Assembly: GCF_003987335.1 (NCBI RefSeq) | Contig: NZ_PIPK01000018.1 | Coordinates: forward strand, 1 to 51,347 | DNA: 51,347 nucleotides | DNA from: Aliidiomarina maris | GTDB taxonomy: Bacteria > Pseudomonadota > Gammaproteobacteria > Enterobacterales > Alteromonadaceae | Direction of reading: 5' to 3' | Shown: piece by piece, positions 1-9,097 of the stretch | Position numbering within the stretch: the stretch's first letter is position 1 | Layout: each line of letters starts with the position of its first letter | Made by a program: the position numbers and the translations under genes | The notes under the pieces: generated by a model | Databases searched by the model: none | Told to the model about the DNA's origin: nothing | What the model saw: only the letters and a program-made list of their open reading frames with translations

Positions 1-84
1 AAGCTAGAAATGTTACCGCTCGACTTGCATGTGTTAGGCCTGCCGCCAGCGTTCAATCTGAGCCATGATCAAACTCTTCAATTA
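1..84 (-). rRNA. rrsA: 16S ribosomal RNA, 5' end only
   Basis: Read on the minus strand this is the universal 16S start: AATTGAAGAGTTTGATCATG at about 83-64, then the conserved stretch ending with the GTCGAGCGGTAACA variable-region start of gammaproteobacteria. The gene runs off the left edge, so only about 84 nt are present. The mature 5' end is placed by comparison with the known E. coli end and may be off by a base or two. The short open frames over this stretch are not genes. Confidence 0.97.
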
Positions 85-338
85 AAGATTTTGATATGCA
101 AGTGCTCAATGAATCGTTGGTTCTTAATCAATTTGGTCATTAAAGACCGCTTTGTTTGGTCACCAGCATTTCATGAGCATTTTGATTCGTAGGGCAGGCT
201 TAGCCTGCCGTTCAAATCTGCTACCGAGGTAGCTTTTTAAGTTGCTCAATCAATGTAAGTGCCCACACAGATTGCTTGGCTTTGATATATTGTTAAAGAA
301 CGTTTTGCTTGGCGCTGTCCGCTTCAAGCGAGGTGCGT
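85..338 (-). other. rrn leader with boxA antitermination site
   Basis: Untranslated leader between the last rrn promoter and 16S. On the minus strand CGTTCTTTAACA at 302-291 matches the boxA antitermination consensus (TGCTCTTTAACA), bound by NusB/NusE in known systems. The rest probably includes the 5' half of the RNase III stem around 16S. No protein gene is supported here; the open frame at 250-501 crosses both boxA and two promoters. Confidence 0.85.
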
Positions 339-366
339 ATTCTACACAACTCATTTTCAGTGTCAA
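339..366 (-). promoter_or_regulatory. rrn promoter proximal to 16S (P3)
   Basis: On the minus strand a perfect -35 TTGACA (366-361) and -10 TAGAAT (344-339) are separated by 16 bp, the short spacer typical of rRNA promoters. A GC-rich discriminator (ACGCACC) follows, as expected for ppGpp/DksA-controlled stable RNA promoters. Transcription would start near 331. Confidence 0.85.
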
Positions 367-461
367 CTCTTTTTTCAAGTTTCTGCGTTCAATTTGACTT
401 GTTAGCAGACAGTTAACACTGAGTTTTAAACCTTTCCCGCTCATCTCGAGCTGGGAGCGCC

Positions 462-489
462 ATTTTAAGGATTTAATCAATCCCGTCAA
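462..489 (-). promoter_or_regulatory. middle rrn promoter (P2)
   Basis: On the minus strand -35 TTGACG (489-484), a 16-bp spacer and -10 TAAAAT (467-462), followed by the GC-rich discriminator GGCGCTCCC. Spacer and discriminator match the other two rrn promoters here, which makes it more than a chance hit. Confidence 0.7.
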
Positions 490-551
490 GGCTTTTTTCA
501 AACTTAATTTGCTAGCAACTCGTTGCTGGCTAACCGTTTGAAGTGAGGCGC

Positions 552-579
552 ATTATAGAGATGACAGCGGCGATGACAA
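552..579 (-). promoter_or_regulatory. distal rrn promoter (P1)
   Basis: On the minus strand -35 TTGTCA (579-574), a 16-bp spacer and a perfect -10 TATAAT (557-552), then the GC-rich discriminator GCGCCTC. An A/T-rich stretch upstream (about 582-615) could act as an UP element for the RNA polymerase alpha subunit. Confidence 0.8.
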
Positions 580-687
580 GGACTTTTTGCAAAAAACTTT
601 ATAAAAACCTGCGTTTGAAGCAATTCTAAGCAATTTGAGTTATATTTATTCTATATTGTTAGTTAAATACACTTTAAAGGAGTGTTT

Positions 688-1239
688 ATGTCCCCCAACC
701 ACCTTCGTGCATACCAAGGCAAGTACCCGAAGTATGCTTCTTCTACTTATATTGATAGATCCAGCGTTCTGGTTGGTGACATCGAAATCGGTAAAGATAG
801 TAGCATCTGGCCTTTAGTGGCGGCGCGTGGTGATGTTAATCACATTAGGATTGGTGAGCGCACTAACATTCAGGACGGTAGTGTGCTGCATGTTACGCGT
901 ACCAACCCTGAAGCACCTGACGGTTATGCCTTGTTAATTGGGGATGATGTCACTGTAGGTCATAAAGTTATGCTGCATGGCTGCACCCTGCATAATCGTA
1001 TATTAGTCGGTATGGGGGCGATTGTGATGGACGGCGCTGTAGTCGAAGATGATGTCATTATTGCTGCTGGTTCTTTAGTTCCACCAAATAAGCATTTAGT
1101 AAGTGGCTATCTATATGTGGGCAGCCCGGTTAAGCAAGCGCGTCCTTTGCATCAGGCTGAGCGTGACTTCTTGGCTAAATCAGCAGAAAACTATGTGCAA
1201 CTCAAGAATGAATACTTGAATGAGAATGCAGATGACTAG
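688..1239 (+). CDS. yrdA: gamma-class carbonic anhydrase family protein (YrdA-like)
   Basis: Hexapeptide-repeat left-handed beta-helix protein of 183 aa, the usual length for the YrdA/gamma carbonic anhydrase-like family. The three zinc-ligand histidines expected for a metal site shared between trimer subunits are present at about H68 (SVLH), H92 (GHK) and H97 (MLHGC). An in-frame GTG lies two codons upstream at 682, but AAGGAG at 677-682 sits 5 nt before the ATG at 688, so I start there. It stands alone between the rrn promoters and the converging dnaE2 gene. Enzymatic activity is unproven for many YrdA proteins; a cytoplasmic metal-binding acyltransferase-fold protein is the safe description. 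Confidence 0.92.
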   Translation: MSPNHLRAYQGKYPKYASSTYIDRSSVLVGDIEIGKDSSIWPLVAARGDVNHIRIGERTNIQDGSVLHVTRTNPEAPDGYALLIGDDVTVGHKVMLHGCTLHNRILVGMGAIVMDGAVVEDDVIIAAGSLVPPNKHLVSGYLYVGSPVKQARPLHQAERDFLAKSAENYVQLKNEYLNENADD

Positions 1240-1248
1240 TGATTAAAG

Positions 1249-4200
1249 CTAATGAAAGTCTCGTGACCGAACCGCGCGCGTTGGTAACAAATCGCTGCGG
1301 TCGGTCATCCGCCCTGCAATAACATGAATCACTTCACCTTCAATTTCTATTCTTCCTTTTACTTCTAACAGTTTCGCATTCAGCCATTGCTTGCGTTGCG
1401 TGCGCCCAAGATCACGCCATACCACTACATTCACATTACCGGTTTCGTCTTCAAGGGTGACAAAGGTGACCCCTGCACTGGTCGATGGTCGTTGACGACC
1501 CACGACCAAGCCAAGGACTGTCACTAGTTGGCCGCTACGTAAGTTTTTCAATTGCGCCGCGCGCTTGTAATTAGGTAACTGAGGTGCCGAAGCAGCAAGT
1601 AGAGCCAGAGGATGCGCTGCTAACGTTAAACCTAGGCTGGCATAATCTTGCACCATATCACTGAGTGCATCTGGTGCTGGTAACTGATAATCCGCTTGTC
1701 CTTCTTCTGCATGCTGGAGCATATCAAGCTGATCACCAAGCCGAGTCATCTGCCAACGGGTTTGATAGCGATGACCAGATAATCGTGCAAATGCGCCAGC
1801 GCTCGCTAATGCCTCCATATCCAGTGTGGGTAACTGCAATTGCTGAACCTGCTGAATACTTTCAAATCCGCTGATTGGACGTGCTGCCAGTAAATCATCC
1901 GCCACGGACTGCGATAGCCCTTTGACCAAAAGCAGGCCCAACTGGATACAGGCTTTACCGTTTGGATATACGACCTGATGCAACCAACTGCTTTGATTGA
2001 TGCATATAGGTAACACCTCGACTTGGTGCTGCCTTGCGTCTTGCACTAATTGATCGGCTGAGTAAAAGCCCATCGGCAGGCTGTTTAATAGACCTACATA
2101 AAAGGCTGCAGGGTAATGACACTTCAACCATGCCGACGCATACGCAAGATTGGCAAAGCTGGCGGCATGAGATTCAGGAAAGCCGTACTCACCAAAACCG
2201 AGTATTTGCTCAAACAAGCGCAGCGCAAATTGCTCTTCGTAACCACGAAGCAACATGCCTTCGACAATTTTGCGCTTGAACTCAAGCATTTGGCCTTTAC
2301 TTTTCCATGTTGCCATAGCGCGCCTGAGTTGGTCTGCCTCACCCCCACTAAAGCCAGCCGCAACCATCGCCAGCTTAATCACTTGCTCTTGGAAGATAGG
2401 TACCCCAAGCGTTCGCTGGAGCACATCTTGTACCGCAGCATTAGGGTAGGTAACGGGTTCAAGACCATCGCGACGGCGTAAATAAGGGTGCACCATATCG
2501 CCTTGAATAGGGCCAGGCCTTACTATCGCGATTTGCACGACTAAGTCGTAAAAAGTCTTTGGCTTTAACCTAGGTAACATATTCATTTGTGCTCGCGATT
2601 CGACTTGAAACACGCCCACGGCATCGGCCTTACATAGCATGGTATAGACACTCGGGTCTTCTTGAGGAATGTCAGCCAGGCCAAGTTGCTGGCCACTTCT
2701 TTGCGCCACAATATCCAAGCTGCGTCGCAACGCGGTTAACATGCCCAGCCCTAACACATCGACTTTAAGCAACTTCAGCGTTTCAATATCATTTTTATCC
2801 CACTGAATCACAGTGCGCTCGGGCATAGCGGCATTTTCTATCGGAACTAAATTGGATAGTGCGCCTTTTGCGATAACAAAACCGCCCACATGCTGAGACA
2901 GGTGGCGCGGGAAACCTTTTAACTGCGCAGTCAGTTGCAATAGGTGCATGCCAAGCGGGTGCTGTAGTACGCCCATCGCTTCGAGTTGCTGTTGCCAATC
3001 GTCCTCGCTGTCACGACGATCAAGGCGAGCCAGCAATTGATTTAACTGGATTAATGGAAAGCCTAACGCTTTGCCGACATCTTTAAGGGCACTACGCAGT
3101 CGATAAGTAATCACTGTCGCGGTAAGAGCCGCTCGCTGACGTCCATACTTTTGATAAATATATTGAATCACTTCTTCACGACGCTGATGTTCAAAATCGA
3201 CATCGATATCGGGTGGCTCATCGCGTTCTTTTGAAATAAAGCGCTCAAATAATAGTTGCGACTGGGCAGGGTTCACTGCGGTAATACCTAAGCAGTAACA
3301 TAAAACGGAATTAGCTGCTGAACCACGGCCTTGAAATAAGATTTGCTGCTGACGAGCAAACTCAATCACATCGTAAATAGTTAAAAAGAAGTGCTCATAC
3401 TGCAGATCATGCACCAGAGATAACTCATTCACTAATTGGTGTGCTATTGCAGGAGGCACTTGCTGTTGAAAACGCCTTTTTGCCCCCAACCAAGCTTGCT
3501 CGGCTAAGTATTCATGGGGTTGATAACCTTGGGGCACCACTTCACTCGGGTACTGGTATTGCAAGCTGTCGAGGACAAACTGACACTGCTTGGCTATCGC
3601 TACACTACGCTTAAGCCAAGCAGGCTGAAACAGCTGCTGTAACTCAGCTAAGGTACGCAAGCGCTGCTCTGCATTACACGGTAAATGCGCTTGCTGCTGA
3701 GCCACGGTCTGGCCGGCGCGTATCGATAGCACCGTATGTAACAAAGGAAGCCTTTGCGCATGATGCATTCGTGCCATATTAGAAGCCACTATGGGTAAGC
3801 CGCATTGTTCTGAGAGCTTGCATAGCGCTTGAACAAAAGCTTTATCTGCAGGCAATAAATCGCGTTTTATCAGTAAAAAGGTACGCTGGTTAAATCGCTG
3901 AGCTAACTGCAACATAAGCTCTGTATTTGGGCTTCGCCAACTACCCAGCGGACAATACAGGAGCACACAGTCGCTCAGGTCGTGGTGCAATAAATCCGCA
4001 CTTGAAAATTGATACTGACCTTTAGGCGCTCGTTGCCGGCAATGGGTGATCAGCGCACTTAATTGCTCATAGCCATGCTGATTAGTTGCAAGCAGGGTGA
4101 AAGTATCATCCTGATCATTAAAGTAGCTGCCCACAATAAGTTGTATCGGAGTGCTTTGGGTTTGCTTCCAAGCCTTTACCACCCCAGCCACAGAGCACTC

Positions 4201-4332
4201 GTCAGTGATAGCAATGGCTTGATAACCCAACGCGTGAGCTTGCTGCACCATTTCTTGGGGCGATGATGCGGCACTTAAAAATGAATAATGACTAAGGCAG
4301 TGTAGCTCTGCGAATTGATATGCGTCCAACAC
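1249..4332 (-). CDS. dnaE2: error-prone DNA polymerase DnaE2 (ImuC)
   Basis: C-family DNA polymerase alpha subunit of 1027 aa, the length of DnaE2/ImuC rather than replicative DnaE (about 1160). The order is PHP domain (residues 1-200, with a degenerate LHCLSHYSF start), palm with the catalytic aspartates in PDIDVDFE (374-381), fingers, helix-hairpin-helix, and a C-terminal OB fold (about 925-1000). Known members do translesion synthesis with ImuA and ImuB during the SOS response. The start is GTG at 4332 with GAGG 6 nt upstream; imuB ends 10 nt before it, so the three genes form one operon. It should be DNA-damage-induced through the LexA box ahead of imuA. Confidence 0.95.
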   Translation of the reverse strand: MLDAYQFAELHCLSHYSFLSAASSPQEMVQQAHALGYQAIAITDECSVAGVVKAWKQTQSTPIQLIVGSYFNDQDDTFTLLATNQHGYEQLSALITHCRQRAPKGQYQFSSADLLHHDLSDCVLLYCPLGSWRSPNTELMLQLAQRFNQRTFLLIKRDLLPADKAFVQALCKLSEQCGLPIVASNMARMHHAQRLPLLHTVLSIRAGQTVAQQQAHLPCNAEQRLRTLAELQQLFQPAWLKRSVAIAKQCQFVLDSLQYQYPSEVVPQGYQPHEYLAEQAWLGAKRRFQQQVPPAIAHQLVNELSLVHDLQYEHFFLTIYDVIEFARQQQILFQGRGSAANSVLCYCLGITAVNPAQSQLLFERFISKERDEPPDIDVDFEHQRREEVIQYIYQKYGRQRAALTATVITYRLRSALKDVGKALGFPLIQLNQLLARLDRRDSEDDWQQQLEAMGVLQHPLGMHLLQLTAQLKGFPRHLSQHVGGFVIAKGALSNLVPIENAAMPERTVIQWDKNDIETLKLLKVDVLGLGMLTALRRSLDIVAQRSGQQLGLADIPQEDPSVYTMLCKADAVGVFQVESRAQMNMLPRLKPKTFYDLVVQIAIVRPGPIQGDMVHPYLRRRDGLEPVTYPNAAVQDVLQRTLGVPIFQEQVIKLAMVAAGFSGGEADQLRRAMATWKSKGQMLEFKRKIVEGMLLRGYEEQFALRLFEQILGFGEYGFPESHAASFANLAYASAWLKCHYPAAFYVGLLNSLPMGFYSADQLVQDARQHQVEVLPICINQSSWLHQVVYPNGKACIQLGLLLVKGLSQSVADDLLAARPISGFESIQQVQQLQLPTLDMEALASAGAFARLSGHRYQTRWQMTRLGDQLDMLQHAEEGQADYQLPAPDALSDMVQDYASLGLTLAAHPLALLAASAPQLPNYKRAAQLKNLRSGQLVTVLGLVVGRQRPSTSAGVTFVTLEDETGNVNVVVWRDLGRTQRKQWLNAKLLEVKGRIEIEGEVIHVIAGRMTDRSDLLPTRAVRSRDFH

Positions 4333-4342
4333 GAGCGACCTC

Positions 4343-5863
4343 TTAGCTTAACCAACCATGCAAGAACCACTGACCAGGATCTTGTTGGGGCGATGCTTGC
4401 GCCTTCGCATCATGTTGAAAATACACCCAGCCCCAACGCCCGACTTTATCTTGCGCAATTAAGTAATCGCGATCAGCAGCGCCGGACTGATCAGGCAACC
4501 ACCAAGGTGGCTGGATACGCTGGGGTTGCCCTTGAATGCGCCAGCCGCGAATATCGATCGGCTTTGGGCTCAGCAACCAAGGTGGCCGCCAATCAAGGTA
4601 AGACTGGGTTGAGTCGTGCGCAGTGCTGAGCCCAATATCTTGGTCAGATACCGGCTGTAAACTTTGCTGGAGTTCAGGTAACCAACCAGTGTGCTGGTGA
4701 ATGGTTTGGACTTTGTCAGCGCCCAAACGGCTTTGTAAGCGATTCAGTAAAGTAGCTAGTTGATGCTCCCCAGCTTTTGATTGGTCTAAGCGCATCGGTT
4801 GTGCGGTGAATGCTTCGGTTTGCTCCACATACAACCCAATATCAACAATAGGTGCCTTAAAACGACGGTTTTCGAGCTTGAGTTGCAACACAGAGTAAGT
4901 ATCAGCCAGTCGGTAAACTGCTCGAGCGAAGCCAATTTCGACACACTCCACCCCTAATGGGAAGGTGGCAAATGCGTTACTCTTATAAGGCATTTGCGCT
5001 GGGTTGCCCTGAAAGTCACGGTTAAATAATACTAAATAAATGCGCGTGACTGCTTGTTGTGACTGACGTAGATGTTGCTCAAGATCTTGCAATAAGCTTT
5101 TAGCAACGAACCTTAAGCCCGACCACACATGCACTTCCGCATGCAACTGACGGTGAAGGTAGATCAGCTCACGGGGCTGGTAGATAAGCAGTCGCGGTTT
5201 CAACTGCCCCTTTAGTTGCAAGATAAAGTCCACGATTGGCTGGCCTAACTTTTTACCCAGAATAGGCACAGGGATTTGCAACAGCTTATCTATGGTGTCT
5301 AACCCCATACTACTGAGCTTATGGTGCAAATCGTCAGCCAGCCCACAAACCCTTAACGGGTAACCTTGGCATGCTTGCAACAGCGCCTCGGCACGATCAT
5401 CAATACCGAGTTTTGCCAGCAGCGGATTGCTAGAAAAGCTTGCGCGATATTCAGTGTCGACTAGTAGTTTCGACACCTTGTCAGCCACAGTCTGTTGCTG
5501 AGCATGCAGTCGTTGTTGAGTCGTGAGCTGAACCCAAAGTCCATTTGCTTCAGTATCGAGGCTGAGATCAGCAAATGCGGTGTACAAACGCTCAGCTAGC
5601 TGTTGCAGTAACCGTTGTTCGACCTCAGGTTGCCAATACGCATAATCTAGCGCATCGGCAAGTAACCACGCATCCGATAAGGCTAAGCCAGGGTGGATAC
5701 CTAAAGCTCGCGCACTGGGGTTTGCTTGTACGACCTTATTGCGATCACTGCACACGATGAGTAAAGGTTGCTCGCAGTTTGGCCGTTGCTGCATCCAGTG
5801 CTGCAACTGTAACTGATGAAATTCAAGGTACAACCAAGTACCGCGGAGCTCATGCGCGTTCAT
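4343..5863 (-). CDS. imuB: Y-family polymerase-like protein ImuB
   Basis: A 506-aa protein of the ImuB branch of Y-family polymerases. The N-terminal half (to about residue 340) aligns in pattern with the polymerase fold, but the palm acidic residues needed for catalysis are not evident: the first strand reads LYLEFHQ instead of a D-F-F type motif. Known ImuB proteins are catalytically inactive adaptors that bind the beta clamp and recruit DnaE2 and ImuA. The C-terminal WFLHGW is a family hallmark. It starts 6 nt after the imuA stop and ends 10 nt before dnaE2. I do not see a confident beta-clamp motif. Confidence 0.92.
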   Translation of the reverse strand: MNAHELRGTWLYLEFHQLQLQHWMQQRPNCEQPLLIVCSDRNKVVQANPSARALGIHPGLALSDAWLLADALDYAYWQPEVEQRLLQQLAERLYTAFADLSLDTEANGLWVQLTTQQRLHAQQQTVADKVSKLLVDTEYRASFSSNPLLAKLGIDDRAEALLQACQGYPLRVCGLADDLHHKLSSMGLDTIDKLLQIPVPILGKKLGQPIVDFILQLKGQLKPRLLIYQPRELIYLHRQLHAEVHVWSGLRFVAKSLLQDLEQHLRQSQQAVTRIYLVLFNRDFQGNPAQMPYKSNAFATFPLGVECVEIGFARAVYRLADTYSVLQLKLENRRFKAPIVDIGLYVEQTEAFTAQPMRLDQSKAGEHQLATLLNRLQSRLGADKVQTIHQHTGWLPELQQSLQPVSDQDIGLSTAHDSTQSYLDWRPPWLLSPKPIDIRGWRIQGQPQRIQPPWWLPDQSGAADRDYLIAQDKVGRWGWVYFQHDAKAQASPQQDPGQWFLHGWLS

Positions 5864-5869
5864 CTGAAT

Positions 5870-6562
5870 CTACCTATGCACGGCTAGTTTTTCAGCATCA
5901 AGTGATACAGGCCAACCGCCAGGCCGCTTCAGAACATCAAAAGCGATACTTGAACTTGCCGACGTTGCAGCATGTAAGCGCACTCGTACGCGGGTATGGT
6001 ACGCCCGAGCTTCTTGCGGCATCAGGCCACTAAACACCAACACCAAGGCCTCGGGGGCTTGTTGCATGGCGCGCTGCCAAGAACGCACAGTTTGCACGTC
6101 TGGCTGCGGATGCCACAACAACACAACACCATGGCCTAAATTGCTAATAATTTGACTGCTCGCCCATTTGATTTCCTCGTCACTGAGCTGATCAAGCACA
6201 TAATGTTCGGCTGCATGTTGTAAACCCGGCACAAACGGCTGAGCGGGTGGATTCAACCAAAACACTGGCGCTGAGTTTGCGTACGCGACTGCCGCTTGCA
6301 CCAATTGGCTATCACCATAAAAATCTGCGGGGCGTTGAAATTCGTGCAGTTTGCCCAGCGCTAGACCGCCCCCCAAGGCATGGTCCAGCCCGGCAAACCC
6401 CGTTGCAATGTGCTGCCTACTGGCGCTCGATAACTTGTTGGCTTGGCAGTGGGCTGAGCTATGCCCGTCAGTAGCCGATTGACTCGCACGAAACACTTGT
6501 CCGCGCTGAATTAAGTCGGTTAACAGCTGTGATGTTGGCGATACCAGATTTTGTTTAGCCAT
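5870..6562 (-). CDS. imuA: translesion synthesis accessory protein ImuA (SulA/RecA-like)
   Basis: A 230-aa RecA/SulA-like protein, first gene of the imuA-imuB-dnaE2 cassette. The central region GLDHALGGGLALGKLHEF (about 65-85) is the RecA-family core seen in ImuA, with a Walker A that is poor for ATP binding. In studied systems ImuA works with ImuB and DnaE2 in mutagenic repair. The open frame extends 16 codons further to 6610, but that would put the start inside the LexA box; the ATG at 6562, in MAKQNL, leaves room for a transcript start and is chosen. Confidence 0.9.
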   Translation of the reverse strand: MAKQNLVSPTSQLLTDLIQRGQVFRASQSATDGHSSAHCQANKLSSASRQHIATGFAGLDHALGGGLALGKLHEFQRPADFYGDSQLVQAAVAYANSAPVFWLNPPAQPFVPGLQHAAEHYVLDQLSDEEIKWASSQIISNLGHGVVLLWHPQPDVQTVRSWQRAMQQAPEALVLVFSGLMPQEARAYHTRVRVRLHAATSASSSIAFDVLKRPGGWPVSLDAEKLAVHR

Positions 6563-6598
6563 AATGATACACCGCAGAATAGTTGCTGCCTCAAATAA

Positions 6599-6614
6599 CT
6601 GTATATGCATACAG
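6599..6614 (-). promoter_or_regulatory. LexA (SOS) box of imuA-imuB-dnaE2
   Basis: CTGTATATGCATACAG is a near-perfect CTGT-N8-ACAG palindrome of the gammaproteobacterial LexA type. It lies 37 bp upstream of the imuA start and overlaps the -10 of the predicted promoter, so LexA binding should block transcription until DNA damage. Confidence 0.92.
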
Positions 6615-6642
6615 TATAATAGCTAAATTTTGCCCAATGCAA
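6613..6642 (-). promoter_or_regulatory. promoter of imuA-imuB-dnaE2
   Basis: On the minus strand -35 TTGCAT (6642-6637), an 18-bp spacer and -10 TATACT (6618-6613). The -10 shares two bases with the LexA box. Confidence 0.6.
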
Positions 6643-6721
6643 GCATGGAAAGGTAAGCATTCTGCTGACTATCAGGTATGATATTGACGTCATTGGCTTT
6701 ATCATTTGAGAAAATCGAAAT

Positions 6722-7636
6722 ATGTTAAGATTTTTACCTGCGCCAGTTAAGGTTGTCATAAATTTTCTCTGGGGCGCTTTTTGGACCACTTTAATTGCCA
6801 TCGGGATAATTACCCTTGGTCTGTTTAAAATTATCCCCATCCGTCCATGGCAACGGTTTATTTCTGCACTCGCCAACAACCTTTTCCGGGTTTGGGGCTA
6901 TGCAGTGGCCGCTATGTTCAGTTTGACCCAGAAGACTCGCTGGCAAGTGGAGGGTGGTCTTGCCCTCAATCGTGACAGTTGGTACCTGATTCTGGCCAAC
7001 CATTTAAGCTGGGTAGATATTTTAGTGCTGATGAAATTAGCCAGTAAAGATATGCCTATGCCGCGCTTTTTTCTTAAACAACAGTTGTTCTGGATCCCGT
7101 TTATCGGTTTAGGCTGTTGGGTATTAGACATGCCGTTCATGAAGCGCTATTCGCGTCAGCAAATTGCGAAGAAGCCGCACCTGCAAGGTAAAGATATTGA
7201 AACCACGCGTAAGTCATGTGAGAAATTTAAAGATATTCCCACCACGGTGATTAACTTCTGTGAAGGTACTCGCTTCACTGAACAGAAGAAGGACCAAAAA
7301 CAGAGCCCTTACCAGCACTTACTCCCGCCAAAAGCAGGCGGTACCGCATTTACGCTGCAAGCTATGAAGGGCAACTTTGATGCTATTTTGGACATAACTA
7401 TCGTGTACCCAGATCGCAATCCCAACAAACCCTTGGTGCTAGACTTCTTAGCCGGCCGCCTGCGCCACATTCACTTGCATATCGACGCCTTAGAGGTCAC
7501 CGATGATTTAGTCGGCGATTATAATGACCCAGCCTATCAAGCCCATTTTCAAAGCTGGCTAAACGCGCGCTGGGCTTTGAAAGATAAACGTATCACCGAG
7601 ACATTAACGCAGTACCCTAGTACCCGCGATAACTAA
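6722..7636 (+). CDS. yihG: 1-acyl-glycerol-3-phosphate acyltransferase-like protein (YihG-like)
   Basis: A 304-aa member of the LPLAT/PlsC superfamily. The catalytic NHxxxxD motif reads NHLSWVD (about 90-96) and the second block EGTRFT (about 180-185) is the substrate-phosphate site. A hydrophobic N-terminal segment (residues 10-40) anchors it to the inner membrane. Length and the WQRF/TRFT context fit the YihG branch, which adds acyl chains to lysophosphatidate, rather than the shorter PlsC. It is divergent from imuA and ends in a bidirectional terminator. The ribosome site is weak (GAG about 14 nt before the ATG). The exact acyl preference cannot be read from sequence. Confidence 0.88.
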   Translation: MLRFLPAPVKVVINFLWGAFWTTLIAIGIITLGLFKIIPIRPWQRFISALANNLFRVWGYAVAAMFSLTQKTRWQVEGGLALNRDSWYLILANHLSWVDILVLMKLASKDMPMPRFFLKQQLFWIPFIGLGCWVLDMPFMKRYSRQQIAKKPHLQGKDIETTRKSCEKFKDIPTTVINFCEGTRFTEQKKDQKQSPYQHLLPPKAGGTAFTLQAMKGNFDAILDITIVYPDRNPNKPLVLDFLAGRLRHIHLHIDALEVTDDLVGDYNDPAYQAHFQSWLNARWALKDKRITETLTQYPSTRDN

Positions 7637-7637
7637 T

Positions 7638-7666
7638 AAAAAACCCGCTTACACAGCGGGTTTTTT
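7638..7666. terminator. bidirectional intrinsic terminator
   Basis: AAAAAACCCGC, a 7-nt loop, GCGGGTTTTTT. It has A and T tracts on both sides and lies between two converging genes, so it can serve both. Confidence 0.93.
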
Positions 7667-7684
7667 ATTTCCATGCTGACTATC

Positions 7685-9028
7685 TTATTCAGCTTCGTCG
7701 GGCTTTTTAATCGGTAACGCATCTTTATCTTGGTCACCGCTTGCAGGTTCAGACTTCTCCTCTCCACGCTGACTGAACATCTTCGGGTCAACTCGCAATG
7801 CTTGCATATCTAATCCACTTGGGTGCTGGTAAACGCGTAAGCCAAAGTGTGAAATCACCGCAAACAAATGGTCAAAAATATCTGACTGAGTGCCTTCATA
7901 GTCGGCCCAAGCGGTGCTATTGGTGAACCCGTAGACCTGCAATGGCAAGCCATCGGCAGTTGGCGCAAGCTGGCGCACCAACATAAACAGTTCTTGATGA
8001 ATGCCAGGATGGTGCTTCAAGTACTGAGTGACATAAGCTCTAAACGTGCCTATGTTCGTCATCGCCCGTGAGTTCAGCGCATCATCGCCATGCTCTTCCA
8101 GCTCTTTATTCCACTTCTCAATGTCCTGCTGCTTAGTTTCAATATATTCACGTAACAACTTGAACCCTTTGAGACGCTCAATTTCATCCGCAGTTAAAAA
8201 GCGAATGCTTTGCTGGTCAATCATCATGTCCCGCATCATCCGGCGGCCACCTGATTCCTGCATACCGCGCCAATTCTTAAACGCGGTATCAATAAAGCGA
8301 CGGGTGGGAATGGTGGTGATAGTTTTATCCCAGTTTTGCACCTTCACCACATGCAAAGAGATATCAATTACATCACCGTCCGCGCTTAAGCCGGGCATTT
8401 CTACCCAATCGCCCACACGGATAATGTCATTGGATGTAATTTGCATGCTTGCGACTAAGGACAGCAAAGTGTCTTGGAACACTAGCATCAATACCGCCGC
8501 CATCGCACCTAAACCAGACAATAGAATAAGTGGCGAACGGTCAATAAGTGTTGCGATAATGAGCAGAACAGCAATCACATAAATGACTATCTTTATGACC
8601 TGCACATACCCTTTAATGGGCTTCATCGCGGCATCAGGGCGACGCTCGTACAAGCGGTTTAAGATCGTGAGGAAGTTACCTATGGCGAGTGCAATCGTGA
8701 GGATAATAAATGCCGAGGCGACGTTACGAACCACACTGGTAACAAAATCAGGCAAGTTTGGAATCAGCGCAACACCCGCAGATAGCACAATCGCAGGAAC
8801 CACATTGGATAAGCGGGTAATTACTCTGGATTCTTCGAAAAGCGCATCGCGGCCAATCGGTGTATGGCGCAGCGCACGAGTTAACCCCGTGAGCAAGACA
8901 TGCTTGGTGACCCAATTACTAATGCCAGCTAAAACCAGCAGAAGCGAAATTGCGATCAGCGTGTATAAGTATGGCTGGTTTTCAATCCAACCCCACCAAG
9001 TCGTCATTTGTGCCTGAAATTCTTCCAT
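7685..9028 (-). CDS. ybdG: mechanosensitive channel, YbdG/MscM type of the MscS family
   Basis: A 447-aa MscS-family protein with about five N-terminal membrane segments, then the pore helix and beta domain around SGLGAMAAVLMLVFQD (about 168-183). Further blocks DWVEMPGLSADGDVIDI, NWDKTITTIPT and FKNW follow. These, plus MTNIGTFRAY and GLPLQVYGFTN in the long cytoplasmic domain, match E. coli YbdG closely as I recall it. YbdG/MscM relieves mild hypo-osmotic stress at the inner membrane. A charged tail of about 30 residues (QRGEEKSEPASGDQDKD) extends past the usual end. It has its own promoter region facing the chemoreceptor gene. Confidence 0.93.
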   Translation of the reverse strand: MEEFQAQMTTWWGWIENQPYLYTLIAISLLLVLAGISNWVTKHVLLTGLTRALRHTPIGRDALFEESRVITRLSNVVPAIVLSAGVALIPNLPDFVTSVVRNVASAFIILTIALAIGNFLTILNRLYERRPDAAMKPIKGYVQVIKIVIYVIAVLLIIATLIDRSPLILLSGLGAMAAVLMLVFQDTLLSLVASMQITSNDIIRVGDWVEMPGLSADGDVIDISLHVVKVQNWDKTITTIPTRRFIDTAFKNWRGMQESGGRRMMRDMMIDQQSIRFLTADEIERLKGFKLLREYIETKQQDIEKWNKELEEHGDDALNSRAMTNIGTFRAYVTQYLKHHPGIHQELFMLVRQLAPTADGLPLQVYGFTNSTAWADYEGTQSDIFDHLFAVISHFGLRVYQHPSGLDMQALRVDPKMFSQRGEEKSEPASGDQDKDALPIKKPDEAE

Positions 9029-9097
9029 TCCACCCTCAATGTATGATTATCAGCGCCTGTAAAATTAGCAAAAACCTAAGCAACACGCAAGCTGCAC

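Noticed and set aside
10-192. 60-codon open frame on the plus strand
   Set aside because: It overlaps the antisense of the 16S rRNA start and the rrn leader; no ribosome site and no protein-like composition.
250-501. 83-codon open frame on the minus strand
   Set aside because: It runs through boxA and two rrn promoters; it is untranslated leader.
2116-2481. 121-codon open frame on the plus strand inside dnaE2
   Set aside because: Antisense of a well-conserved polymerase core; no start signal.
8046-9017. Two long plus-strand open frames (178 and 144 codons) opposite ybdG
   Set aside because: They are the reverse of a clear YbdG homologue, with Ser/Arg-rich shadow composition.
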